NCBI GenBank assembly: GCA_003218615.1
Contig: QHOD01000024.1
Location: 1 to 13,244, forward strand
Source: Verrucomicrobiota bacterium
GTDB taxonomy: Bacteria; Verrucomicrobiota; Verrucomicrobiia; Chthoniobacterales; UBA10450
DNA length: 13,244 bases
Direction: 5' to 3'
The translations under genes and the position numbers were made by a program. Numbering within the stretch: position 1 is the stretch's first letter; the number at the start of each line of letters is the position of its first letter. Under the pieces are notes generated by a model. It was not told the DNA's origin. It saw only the letters and a program-made list of their open reading frames with translations, and did no database searches. Shown in pieces: positions 1 through 7,411 of the stretch.

Positions 1-26
1 GCTTCGGTTAAGTGCGTTGTGCACGC

Positions 27-1613
27 ATGAGATCATCTTACGACGTCGTAATCCTGGGCGCCGGTCACAACGGGCTCGTGGCCGCGAGTTATCTTGGTCG
101 CGCAGGCTTGAGTGTACTGGTGCTGGAGAAGAATGGTTACATTGGCGGGGCGACGACTTCACAGAAAGTGTTCCCGGATTATGACGCGCGGCTGTCGCGA
201 TATTCATATCTCGTCAGCTTGTTACCCGAAAAGATCATTCGCGATCTCGGACTCAATCTCGAACTGCGCCGGCGCGCGACCGCGTCGTTTACGCCATACG
301 TGAGTCACGCACATCATGGCGGCTTGCTGTTGAGCAACGTCGATGAGGCCGTAAGCCGGCAATCGATGTTTGAGCTGACGGGAAACGATAAGGAGTTCGA
401 GCAGATGAAACAGTTTTACAATCTGTCGCGCGTTTTCGCCGGACATGTCTGGGATACGATGCTGGAGCCGCTGCTTTCAAAAGAAGATTTGCGGCGGCGA
501 TTTGATGTCGATGGTGTTTCCCGCGAGGCGTGGCGCAGTTTGGCGGAGGAACCGTTGGGAGTCGCGATCGAGCGTTATTTGCAAAACGATTTGGTGCGCG
601 GGCTCGTGTTCACTGATGCGAAGATCGGCATCTTCAGTCATCCGCATGATCGCTCGCTGGTGCAGAACCGGTGTTTTCTCTATCACCTCATCGGCAATAA
701 GACGGGCGAATGGAAGGTTCCTGTTGGCGGCATGGGTGCAGTGGCATCCGAGCTGGAACAGGCGGCGCGCAAAGCGGGCGCGGAAATGTTAACGAATGTC
801 GATCTTCGCGCGTTGAACGTAACCGAGAAAACGCGCAGCGTGGAATTTGAGGTCGATGGGAAACGCGAGACGGTTGAGGCGCGATTTCTCCTGGTAAACT
901 TTGGTCGGAACGTGCTGGCGAAATTTACCGGAAGATTATATCAACCGGATCGCACTGATGAAGGCTCGGTGTTCAAGATCAATATGCTCCTGCGCCGGTT
1001 GCCGCAATTAAAGAGCGAAAAATATCCGGCCACAGAGGCGTTTCGCGGGACGTTCCATAGCGACGAAGGCTACGAACAAATGAACGCCAGTTACGACGAG
1101 GCGTCGGGAGGGCGGCTGCCGGAGAAGACGCCATGCGAGGTCTATTGCCACACACTGACCGACAACAGCATTCTCGCACCCGAGTTGCGCGAGCAGGGTT
1201 TTCACACGATGACGTTGTTCGGGCTCGATGCGCCATGGAGCTTGTTCGTGCGAGATAACGAGACGATGCGGCGGCAGGCCGAGAAAAAATTTCTCGAAAG
1301 CATTAACCAATGGCTGGAAGAGCCGATCGAAGATTGCCTGGCCGTGGCGCGTGATGGCACTCCCTGCATTGAAAGCAAAAGCCCGGTCGATATTGAGGAC
1401 GCGCTTGGAATGTACCACGGTAACATTTTTCAGAACGCGCCGACGTTTCCATTTGCCGAGACAAAAGCGCAGATCGGTAAATGGGGAGTCGAGACCGAAT
1501 TTCAAAATGTGTTTCTCTGCGGTTCAAGCGCGCTGCGCGGCGGCGCTGTCAGCGGCATTCCCGGCCACAATGCGGCGAAGAAAGTGCTGGAAATGGTGAC
1601 AAGTGGCCAGTGA
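27..1613 (+). CDS. FAD-dependent oxidoreductase, PYROXD2/phytoene-dehydrogenase-like
   Basis: A 528-residue flavoprotein of the phytoene-dehydrogenase-like amine-oxidase superfamily (COG1233 type). Seen: the N-terminal Rossmann motif GAGHNG at residues 11-16, an acidic residue at the end of beta-2 (E34) for the FAD ribose, GGAT at 40-43, and a C-terminal flavin-closing segment at about 497-521 (CG, GGAVSGIPGHNAA). The GAGHNG form and the closing segment resemble PYROXD2-like proteins more than true carotenoid desaturases, so the substrate is unknown. A GTG at 12 in the same frame would add five residues; I prefer the ATG at 27 because the family begins only a few residues before the Rossmann strand. 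The upstream region is cut off by the window edge, so promoter and partners cannot be judged. It ends convergently against two small minus-strand genes. Family call is firm, function is not. Confidence 0.88.
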   Translation: MRSSYDVVILGAGHNGLVAASYLGRAGLSVLVLEKNGYIGGATTSQKVFPDYDARLSRYSYLVSLLPEKIIRDLGLNLELRRRATASFTPYVSHAHHGGLLLSNVDEAVSRQSMFELTGNDKEFEQMKQFYNLSRVFAGHVWDTMLEPLLSKEDLRRRFDVDGVSREAWRSLAEEPLGVAIERYLQNDLVRGLVFTDAKIGIFSHPHDRSLVQNRCFLYHLIGNKTGEWKVPVGGMGAVASELEQAARKAGAEMLTNVDLRALNVTEKTRSVEFEVDGKRETVEARFLLVNFGRNVLAKFTGRLYQPDRTDEGSVFKINMLLRRLPQLKSEKYPATEAFRGTFHSDEGYEQMNASYDEASGGRLPEKTPCEVYCHTLTDNSILAPELREQGFHTMTLFGLDAPWSLFVRDNETMRRQAEKKFLESINQWLEEPIEDCLAVARDGTPCIESKSPVDIEDALGMYHGNIFQNAPTFPFAETKAQIGKWGVETEFQNVFLCGSSALRGGAVSGIPGHNAAKKVLEMVTSGQ

Positions 1614-1636
1614 CGTGCAAGAGATCGTGAACGAAT

Positions 1637-1882
1637 TTAAGGCTGCGTAGATTTCCGTCTGTGCTTTTTCGTGGGCGTAACGGCCGGCACGCCCGGCGGT
1701 CGAGCCCTACCAACATTAGATTGCGGCGGTGGAGGAGGGGATGAGTGCACGTCGCGGTAATATTTTGTGCCGACCCCGAGTAGGAACGCTGCCAGAATGA
1801 AAACCGCCACTCGTTTTTCGGCAGGAGTGAGGTGGAATTTCTGCCTGAGGCGATCGAATTTAAAACGCCAGCGCGTTTTCAA
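1637..1882 (-). CDS. small single-span membrane protein, unknown function
   Basis: An 81-residue hypothetical protein. Seen: a basic N-terminus (residues 1-24, many K/R), one hydrophobic stretch at about 25-37 (VAVFILAAFLLGV) likely to span the inner membrane, then a polyproline run (PPPPP, about 49-53) and a basic tail. This predicts a short cytosolic N-terminus and a proline-rich, basic C-terminus. The only available start is TTG at 1882-1880, whose bases overlap the TGA stop of the upstream KTSC gene in a TTGA arrangement, so translation probably depends on termination and re-initiation; an AGGA-like sequence lies just upstream. The overlap and a clean membrane segment argue for a real gene, while the rare start and lack of a recognised domain keep confidence moderate. 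Confidence 0.55.
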   Translation of the reverse strand: MKTRWRFKFDRLRQKFHLTPAEKRVAVFILAAFLLGVGTKYYRDVHSSPPPPPQSNVGRARPPGVPAVTPTKKHRRKSTQP

Positions 1883-2217
1883 TTCCTAGTCTGTTCCGTT
1901 TGCCGCGGACGAACGCGCATCGATCGGTAATTTCCCTTGATGTACGCCTGATAATAGCGCGTCTTCGATTCCGCCGACATCAGATCACGGTAAACAGAAG
2001 GGGATACGTCGAGATAGCGATACACAGCGCCGTTCGCGAATTTAATTTCAAGAATGTGCCTGCGCTTGCTATAGCCGACGCCTGCGATGGCGGTTGATTC
2101 AACGCGCTGCCGCGGAATATGCGAGATGATCGGCTCGGGTTTAGGCGTCTCGGCGAGCAGGGCCGCTCCAGCGACAATCACGATCGCGACGACGAGCATG
2201 ATCCAAATGCGTTGCAT
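1879..2217 (-). CDS. KTSC-domain protein with N-terminal signal or membrane anchor
   Basis: A 112-residue protein. Seen: a hydrophobic N-terminal segment at about 5-21 that is either a signal peptide (possible cleavage after ALLA, residue 22) or an anchor, a short linker, then a KTSC domain from about residue 40 to 103. The domain shows its central YxY motif as YRY at 66-68, followed by the typical SPSVYRDLM helix, and ends in a basic tail. KTSC is known from the C-terminus of some lysyl-tRNA synthetases and as single-domain bacterial proteins, with RNA binding suggested but not proven. Placing it behind an export signal is odd. The ATG at 2217 is preceded by GAGG with 8-nt spacing; M7 is an alternative start. 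It is followed by an overlapping 81-residue gene and lies 93 bp after the LolA-like gene on the same strand, so it may be a separate transcript or read-through from the export operon. Confidence 0.8.
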   Translation of the reverse strand: MQRIWIMLVVAIVIVAGAALLAETPKPEPIISHIPRQRVESTAIAGVGYSKRRHILEIKFANGAVYRYLDVSPSVYRDLMSAESKTRYYQAYIKGNYRSMRVRPRQTEQTRN

Positions 2218-2273
2218 GCCAGAGACCTCTTATAGATTTCGCCCGGCCTGTCGTCGAGCGAACTTTGAAGATC

Positions 2274-2304
2274 GGGGAGCGCACACGAGCCGTTTGGGCT
2301 CCCC
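2274..2304. repeat. 7-bp inverted repeat between LolA-like and KTSC genes
   Basis: GGGGAGC (2274-2280) and GCTCCCC (2298-2304) are perfect inverted arms around a 17-nt loop. An alternative inner hairpin uses GAGCC (2287-2291) and GGCTC (2297-2301). It begins a few bases after the stop of the LolA-like gene, so on the minus strand it would form at the 3' end of the four-gene export transcript. No T-run follows, so it is not a classic intrinsic terminator; RNA 3'-end stabilisation or a Rho-related site are possible. Confidence 0.4.
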
Positions 2305-2310
2305 AGAAAT

Positions 2311-2982
2311 TTATTGCCCCAGCGGCGTGGTGATGTCTGTGCCCGGCGGCGGCTTAAACTCGAAAGTGGACGGAGGGACCGGAGCGCGTGTTTGATTCGA
2401 ATAGGTGGTCACAATCCGGTCGCCATTCGGAAGCAACATCTCGGTGCGCTCAGCACGCAACTGGTCGTTAATGTGGAGCTCAAGTTTTTGAAATACGCGT
2501 TTCATTGAGGCCGTGCGCGGAATCAACGCCAGCTCGTATCCCGCCTGAGGCGGGTCGATCTTTGTCGCGGTGATCTGGAAAGTGTTTTCAATGTTCTCCA
2601 GGTTCAACGCGGAATTGATCGCTGCCACCGTCGAATCGAGCGGCGAGCGTTTCCCGAGGGGATAACGTTCGGCCGATTTAAAGTTTGGATAATAAATCCA
2701 GAGCTGCTGGCCATCGCTCACGGTCAGGCTCGGCGAGTTGCCTTTCACTTCCCGGCGGAATTTGTTCGGCGGCTGGAACCAAACTCTCCCCGAATTCACG
2801 AGCGGTTTCTTCATCAGACGGATAACCCGTTGTTCCTGAAAATCAGCCTGCGTAATCCGGTTCTCACGAATTCGGGCGAGAAGATTTTTCACTTCGCTGT
2901 CCGGAAGCGGCGCAGGCGTGGCAAAACTCGTCAGCGAAATCAAACCCGCGACCATTAAAAGAATCCTGCGAATACGCTCCAT
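2311..2982 (-). CDS. LolA-like outer-membrane lipoprotein carrier
   Basis: A 223-residue periplasmic carrier of the LolA family. Seen: a signal peptide (basic MERIRR, hydrophobic core about 7-19, probable cleavage after SFA at 21) and the family's core pattern of F-Q, a polar spacer, L-V-x-S-G-x-V-W-F and P-P-N-K-F in about residues 47-75, with a C-terminal T-F-E-F-K-P-P-P-G-T-D closing strand. LolA folds as an incomplete beta-barrel that shields acyl chains in transit across the periplasm. The reading frame extends upstream to 3090, but ATG 2982 gives the signal peptide and sits 4 nt after the MMPL stop, implying translational coupling. Such dedicated LolA paralogues next to MMPL pumps are known from aryl-polyene/flexirubin-type clusters; the cell's general LolA would more usually sit near FtsK, so I infer a pump-specific carrier rather than the housekeeping one. 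Confidence 0.86.
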   Translation of the reverse strand: MERIRRILLMVAGLISLTSFATPAPLPDSEVKNLLARIRENRITQADFQEQRVIRLMKKPLVNSGRVWFQPPNKFRREVKGNSPSLTVSDGQQLWIYYPNFKSAERYPLGKRSPLDSTVAAINSALNLENIENTFQITATKIDPPQAGYELALIPRTASMKRVFQKLELHINDQLRAERTEMLLPNGDRIVTTYSNQTRAPVPPSTFEFKPPPGTDITTPLGQ

Positions 2983-2986
2983 TGAG

Positions 2987-5497
2987 TTAATCTTTGTCGA
3001 TCTTATTTGCGTTCCACGGCTTTGGCTCAGCCGCAGCCATTGCGGGTAAGGTAAAGAAAATCGTCGCAACCAGACTCCAGAAAATCCCAAGAGCGCATGC
3101 AGTCCCTAGTCCAGTCAGCGACGGGTTGCGCGCCAGGGCGAGCGAACCGAAGCCGCTCACGGCGGTCAGACCTGCGAGCAGCACCGGTTTCATCACTCCC
3201 GCAACATCATGCTCGACGTCATGCGTTTTCTGCCAGACCAGCACAGTGTAGATGCCGTAATCCACGCCGATGGCGAGCACGAGTCGGAACGACAGCACGT
3301 TGAGAAGATTCAAATTGATGCGCAGCAACTTCATTGAAGCAATCATGGCTCCGATCCCAAACGCGAGGGTGACGACCTGAATCAGCCACAGCCGCAGGTC
3401 GCGATACAAGATCGCAAGCAGGGACAGGTCAAAAATCGCCATCAACGCGCTGATGATGAGCAGTTGCCGGTGAGACCACGGTAATAGATCAGCCAGGACA
3501 TAGCTCCAGCCTGAGAGAATGATCGGCACCCCTGGCACGGACAGATTACGCCGGAGCTCCTTGCTCTGCGCGTGGGTCGAGACTGGTTGATTGGTCGTAA
3601 CAAATCCCGTGGTCAGCAATGGATCTTGCGCGAAGTAGCGATCGACCAAAAACCACCAACTCGAAGATTTCGGCAGTTGAGCGCGCCAACTGGGAAGAGG
3701 CTCATTTGGATCGGCAAGACGTTGTAAATCGTCGAGCAACGTGAAAGCTGGCGCGAACGCCTCCGGGCTGAACCCCTCTGCGTCCAGCGTTTGCACGAGT
3801 GTCTCCCGTGTCGCTCGGAAATTAATCGCGCCCAATTGTTCGCGATTTCGTTGCATCCAATTTGGCGACGGACAAAGGGCAGTGGGCGTGGAGAAGCTCT
3901 TGATTTTGCCGGCCCCTTGGAGGTCCATCCAGTGTGCAGCAAGTCTTTGCCAGTCATCATGCAGTTTTTGCGGATTTGTGGCATGCACAATTGCCAGCAC
4001 CGGTTCCCAGCGCACCGGCATTCTGCGCATGATTTCCTGCAGGGCGTTGCTGGCGCGAATATTTTTTGGTTGCAGCGAGCGTGTGCTCGCCTCGAACTGG
4101 AGCGGCGGAATGGGCGAAAACCCGACTACAGTTAACAACAACAAAAACGCTGTTGAAAAAACCAACATCCCAAGCGGTCGGCGCACGGTCCATCGCACAT
4201 ATTTTTTTACGATCTCAAAAAGCCAGTCATGACGAACAGACCTGTGTCGCTCGCGAATAAATAAAAATAAGATCGAGCACATAAACAGGCCCGCCACAAA
4301 AATGCCAATCGCAATCAGGACGCCCAGTTGGGAGAAGCTCATCGAGCCGCTCAGCACGAGCGCAAGAAATCCGACCGCGGTTGTGAGCGCCCCAAAAAAG
4401 ATCGCGCGACCAAGGTTTGCGACCGACGTGGCGATGGCTTGCTGATGCGGCTCTCCATCGGCGCGCGCCTGATGATACCGCCCCATGGTGAGAATCGCAA
4501 AATCAACACCCAGTCCGACGAGAATGGCGCAAAATGCCACGCTGATCATGCTGAGTCGGCCGAAAAGGAGCTGCGCGAGCGTAAGCGCTACCAAACAGGA
4601 GAGCAGAAGGCAAACCGCCATGCCCAGTAACGGCAGCCACCTCCTAAAACCGATAAAGAAAATCGTGCCTACGAGCAGAACTGAGCCAAGCAACGTCGCC
4701 ACGACGTCATAGCGCATGCTCAAGGAAATTTCCGACACGAACGCCGAGCGCCCGGTCACAAGAAGTTGCAACCGCCCGCCATCCCATCCCTCGCTCGCGG
4801 CGGCACGAAACTCATTTACCCGGCGCATCAAACGCTGGCATTCAAAGGCGCTGATGGACGGCTGGTTCGTGACCGCGAGAAAAACGCGCATCGTCCGATC
4901 CGGCGAGGTGAGTGGTTGCTCCTGTTCAATCGCGTTGTTTTCTGCAAAAGGCTTGAGCGCCGGCGCAATCAGACCGAGCGGATCGAAGGAAAGCTCGAAC
5001 TCCGGCCGTGGCGAGCCCGCTTCGATCTGTTGACGCAATCGACCGAGCCGATCGCGAATTTTCTCCGGTCGCAAGATTGACATCGTCTCATCGAAAACGC
5101 TCGGCTCCAGGTTCAGGAGCAACGGCACGGCGATCGATTGGAGATCGCGAATTCCGTCGGGCGTGGCCATTGGCGAACCGGCGAGCACGCGTGTGCACCA
5201 GGGTTGTTTTCGCAGTTTTTCAGCGAATGCCTGCGAGAAGTCTTCCAGTTTATCAACGTCCTGCGGATCGCAGAGAAGCGCGAAAGTGAGCTCACGGGTT
5301 TGCTCAAAATCGCGATCGTAAATTTTGAGCCCTTGCACCGAAGAAAACCTGCCGGGCAAGATGTTGAAGATCTCAGAGTCAAGCTGCAGCGAGGTGATGA
5401 GAATCGCGATGCACGCGACAGCCAGGGCAATCACGCCGCACCACACCAGCCCGCGTCGCTGCGTTATGGTCCGGGCGATGAAATCACTGATGCGCAT
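2987..5497 (-). CDS. MMPL/RND-family exporter
   Basis: An 836-residue inner-membrane pump of the MMPL/RND superfamily (the COG4258 'predicted exporter' type), driven by proton motive force in characterised relatives. Seen: TM1 at about 17-36, a large periplasmic domain about 37-265, five TM helices about 266-415, TM7 about 442-462, a second periplasmic domain about 463-675, and five more helices to about 820. The two pseudo-symmetric halves each carry the family's charged TM4 motif, GVDFA at 330-334 and GVDYG at 744-748. The frame extends upstream to 5539, but ATG 5497 is preceded by a GGTGG ribosome-binding-like sequence and leaves a short cytosolic tail before TM1, as expected. Its downstream neighbour LolA starts 4 nt after its stop. 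Relatives extract or flip lipids and glycolipids (mycobacterial MmpL, hopanoid HpnN, aryl-polyene pumps); the cargo here is unknown. Confidence 0.9.
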   Translation of the reverse strand: MRISDFIARTITQRRGLVWCGVIALAVACIAILITSLQLDSEIFNILPGRFSSVQGLKIYDRDFEQTRELTFALLCDPQDVDKLEDFSQAFAEKLRKQPWCTRVLAGSPMATPDGIRDLQSIAVPLLLNLEPSVFDETMSILRPEKIRDRLGRLRQQIEAGSPRPEFELSFDPLGLIAPALKPFAENNAIEQEQPLTSPDRTMRVFLAVTNQPSISAFECQRLMRRVNEFRAAASEGWDGGRLQLLVTGRSAFVSEISLSMRYDVVATLLGSVLLVGTIFFIGFRRWLPLLGMAVCLLLSCLVALTLAQLLFGRLSMISVAFCAILVGLGVDFAILTMGRYHQARADGEPHQQAIATSVANLGRAIFFGALTTAVGFLALVLSGSMSFSQLGVLIAIGIFVAGLFMCSILFLFIRERHRSVRHDWLFEIVKKYVRWTVRRPLGMLVFSTAFLLLLTVVGFSPIPPLQFEASTRSLQPKNIRASNALQEIMRRMPVRWEPVLAIVHATNPQKLHDDWQRLAAHWMDLQGAGKIKSFSTPTALCPSPNWMQRNREQLGAINFRATRETLVQTLDAEGFSPEAFAPAFTLLDDLQRLADPNEPLPSWRAQLPKSSSWWFLVDRYFAQDPLLTTGFVTTNQPVSTHAQSKELRRNLSVPGVPIILSGWSYVLADLLPWSHRQLLIISALMAIFDLSLLAILYRDLRLWLIQVVTLAFGIGAMIASMKLLRINLNLLNVLSFRLVLAIGVDYGIYTVLVWQKTHDVEHDVAGVMKPVLLAGLTAVSGFGSLALARNPSLTGLGTACALGIFWSLVATIFFTLPAMAAAEPKPWNANKIDKD

Positions 5498-5552
5498 AAA
5501 CGAACCACCAATGAACACGAATTGGCACAAAGATGGCAATGCTGTAGCCGGG

Positions 5553-5570
5553 ATCGCCGATCGCGGCGAT
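5553..5570. repeat. intercistronic hairpin between lipoprotein and MMPL genes
   Basis: ATCGCCG (5553-5559) and CGGCGAT (5564-5570) form a perfect 7-bp GC-rich stem around a 4-nt loop. It lies 14 nt past the lipoprotein stop, within the 87-bp gap that precedes the MMPL start, the only real gap inside an otherwise overlapping gene set. No T-run follows on the minus strand. A role in mRNA processing or in adjusting pump expression relative to the upstream genes is inference. Confidence 0.5.
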
Positions 5571-5584
5571 GCAGGCGACGTTAA

Positions 5585-6031
5585 TCAAAACCGGAACAGG
5601 AACGTTTCGTTACCGGCGACGTATCGCACCGTCCGTCGATCTTGTCCGGTGGCGAGCTGGTGAATGAGTTTGTCTCGCAACCCAAGCCAGCCGCGCAATT
5701 GTTGCGGCACTTGTGCCACGGGACCCGACCAGCCGCCGTGGGCGAACGCGCCTTTTACTTCGGCGAACATGGCGTCCTGCCGCAAAGACAACAAGGTCAC
5801 GCCCGGCCCCTTCGAGACCCTCAGTTCAAAATCGCCGCTCTTCGAAAAGCGCACGAGCACATCGCCAATGAGGGTCGTATTAGGTGTTCGATACATGAGC
5901 TGTCCGGTTTTAGTCTGCCAATTAACTGTCGGTTCGGAAAACGCATGCCGTGAGACTGTTGAACAACTTGTTACGTAAAACGAAGCAATCGCGACAAACC
6001 AGATCGCGCAGGAACGATTGACATAATTCAT
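5585..6031 (-). CDS. small outer-membrane-type lipoprotein, unknown function
   Basis: A 148-residue lipoprotein. Seen: a signal peptide with an uncharged hydrophobic core (about 9-20) and a lipobox V-T-S-C with the lipidated cysteine at 23; the +2 residue is Ser, not Asp, which favours sorting to the outer membrane. The mature part is rich in alternating beta-strand pattern (for example DVLVRF and FELRV at about 57-72) and ends in aromatic-rich strands. I do not recognise the family with certainty. Its size, position and strand pattern recall LolB-like or DUF3261-type lipoproteins that accompany MMPL and LolA genes in aryl-polyene clusters, so a role as receiver at the outer membrane is a reasonable inference. 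The ATG at 6031 overlaps the upstream gene's TGA as ATGA; a longer frame to 6157 merely overlaps that gene and would destroy the signal peptide. Confidence 0.8.
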   Translation of the reverse strand: MNYVNRSCAIWFVAIASFYVTSCSTVSRHAFSEPTVNWQTKTGQLMYRTPNTTLIGDVLVRFSKSGDFELRVSKGPGVTLLSLRQDAMFAEVKGAFAHGGWSGPVAQVPQQLRGWLGLRDKLIHQLATGQDRRTVRYVAGNETFLFRF

Positions 6032-7338
6032 GATGCCGCGCCGATTGTTTCGGCTGACGCTGGCGATTCTTCTTTCTTTGGGACAAGCGAGAGCCGGGGC
6101 GAGAGCGGAACAAAGCGTTGCGCGTTGACGAAAAAGTAAAACAGCCACATTCGCCATTTGATCTGGAAACTTTTGCCTCCGCTGCCGGCGAGCACGGCGT
6201 TGACTGCCGCCGCGATCTGCATGGTATCATTCGGATTAAGAAATACTTCGACGAATTCTTTGGCCCGTCGATACCATGAGTTCACGAACGCGAGATAGAT
6301 GTCCATGATGTAATTGACAGTGCGCGCGTATTTTTTGAAAAGGCGACGTCTGCGTGATTCATCGCGCAAAACCGCGTCTAGTGTGTCCGCGGCTTTTTCG
6401 GCGGACATAATGGCCAGAAAGACACCGCTGCTGAAAACTGGATCGATGAAACCGGCGGCGTCACCCGCCAGCAGCCAGCGATCGCCGAAAAACTTTGTGT
6501 TGCGGTAGGAAAAATCGCCTGCGGAATAGACTGGTGAGACGCGCTCAGCCCGCGTCATTCGCTCCATCACCGTCGGCTGCTCGCTGATACATTTTTCCAG
6601 CACCGCTTCAGGCGAAAGTTTCATCGCGCGAAAAGTCTTCGTGTCCATGACAACGCCGACGCTCGCGCGCGTCGATGTCAGCGGAATAATCCAGAACCAC
6701 CGGTCGAGCCCGCGCACCATGCGAATGAGCGTGCCGTCGATGCCTTCGGGACGATCGACATTTTCGTAATGCGCGAAGACGGAAAATTTTTGGAGATGGT
6801 TGTAAGTCTTTTTGAGATCGTAAAAATTACCCAGCACGGTTTGCCGGCCACTGCAATCGAGCAGGTACCCCGCTTCGAGCGTTTCGTTCGCGCCGCTGGA
6901 ATTTTCGATGTCGATCTTCACGCGGTCGGGCGTGAAGACCAGTCTCTTAACTTCGGTTTGCTCGCGGACTTGAGCGCCGTTCTCTCGCGAATGATCAAGA
7001 AGGAGTTTGTCGAACTCGGACCGAGTCACTTGATACGCGCGGTCGAGGCGAGAACGGAAGCCATCCTTGAAATAAAATTTTGCTTCCTTCGTTCCACATG
7101 CCGCCACGATTTGTCCGCCGTATTTCGGCAAGAAAGTGCGATTGAGTTTTTCGCGCACGCCGAGGCGGTCGAAAGTCTGAGTGCTGAATGGCAAAAGCGA
7201 TTCACCGATATGAAAGCGTGGAAATTTTTCGCGCTCGAAAACGATCACGCGCCGGCCTGCTTGCGCCAGAAGAGTCGCGGCCGTGCTGCCGGCTGGTCCC
7301 CCGCCAATAATGGCGACATCGTACATATCGATCTTCAT
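6028..7338 (-). CDS. flavin-dependent halogenase-like FAD oxidoreductase
   Basis: A 436-residue flavoprotein of the tryptophan-halogenase/geranylgeranyl-reductase-like superfamily. Seen: GGGPAG at 12-17, an acidic residue E35 after beta-2, the HIGESLLP segment at 43-50, K72 within FLPKYGG (69-75), WFWIIP at 214-219, and the second flavin motif GDAAGFIDP at 292-300. WxWxIP and a lysine near residue 75 are the two signatures used to recognise flavin-dependent halogenases, where the lysine guides HOCl. They also occur in relatives with no shown halogenation, so a plain oxidase or reductase on a lipid or carrier-bound substrate remains possible. The C-terminal third (about 325-410) is helical with a hydrophobic patch, as in membrane- or acyl-associated members. 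It is the first gene of the minus-strand set and overlaps the lipoprotein by ATGA. ATG 7338 is used here; M5 (7326) has a GAAG 6 nt upstream and could be the real start. Confidence 0.85.
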   Translation of the reverse strand: MKIDMYDVAIIGGGPAGSTAATLLAQAGRRVIVFEREKFPRFHIGESLLPFSTQTFDRLGVREKLNRTFLPKYGGQIVAACGTKEAKFYFKDGFRSRLDRAYQVTRSEFDKLLLDHSRENGAQVREQTEVKRLVFTPDRVKIDIENSSGANETLEAGYLLDCSGRQTVLGNFYDLKKTYNHLQKFSVFAHYENVDRPEGIDGTLIRMVRGLDRWFWIIPLTSTRASVGVVMDTKTFRAMKLSPEAVLEKCISEQPTVMERMTRAERVSPVYSAGDFSYRNTKFFGDRWLLAGDAAGFIDPVFSSGVFLAIMSAEKAADTLDAVLRDESRRRRLFKKYARTVNYIMDIYLAFVNSWYRRAKEFVEVFLNPNDTMQIAAAVNAVLAGSGGKSFQIKWRMWLFYFFVNAQRFVPLSPRLSLVPKKEESPASAETIGAAS

Positions 7339-7397
7339 GTCGTATTCATGATAGCAAATTCATCAGATTTTGGTAGGCAGAACACGACGGGCTGCCG

Positions 7398-7410
7398 TGG
7401 GGCGTCCCCA
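7398..7410. repeat. small hairpin in divergent intergenic region
   Basis: TGGGG (7398-7402) and CCCCA (7406-7410) are perfect inverted arms around CGT. It lies between the divergent halogenase-like and LptF/G-like genes. The bases after it, from TCCCCAG to AATTT, resemble those after the inverted repeat at 2274-2304. Confidence 0.35.
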
Positions 7411-7411
7411 G

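Noticed and set aside
1008..1505. 165-codon open frame on the minus strand
   Set aside because: Antisense to the FAD oxidoreductase gene; no motif, and the plus-strand frame carries clear FAD-binding signatures.
27..1613. Reading the first gene as a carotenoid phytoene desaturase
   Set aside because: The superfamily is right, but the GAGHNG motif and C-terminal segment fit PYROXD2-like proteins, and no phytoene synthase or other carotenoid gene is nearby.
3741..4232. 163-codon open frame on the plus strand
   Set aside because: Antisense to the MMPL gene, with no recognisable protein features; the MMPL frame explains the region fully.
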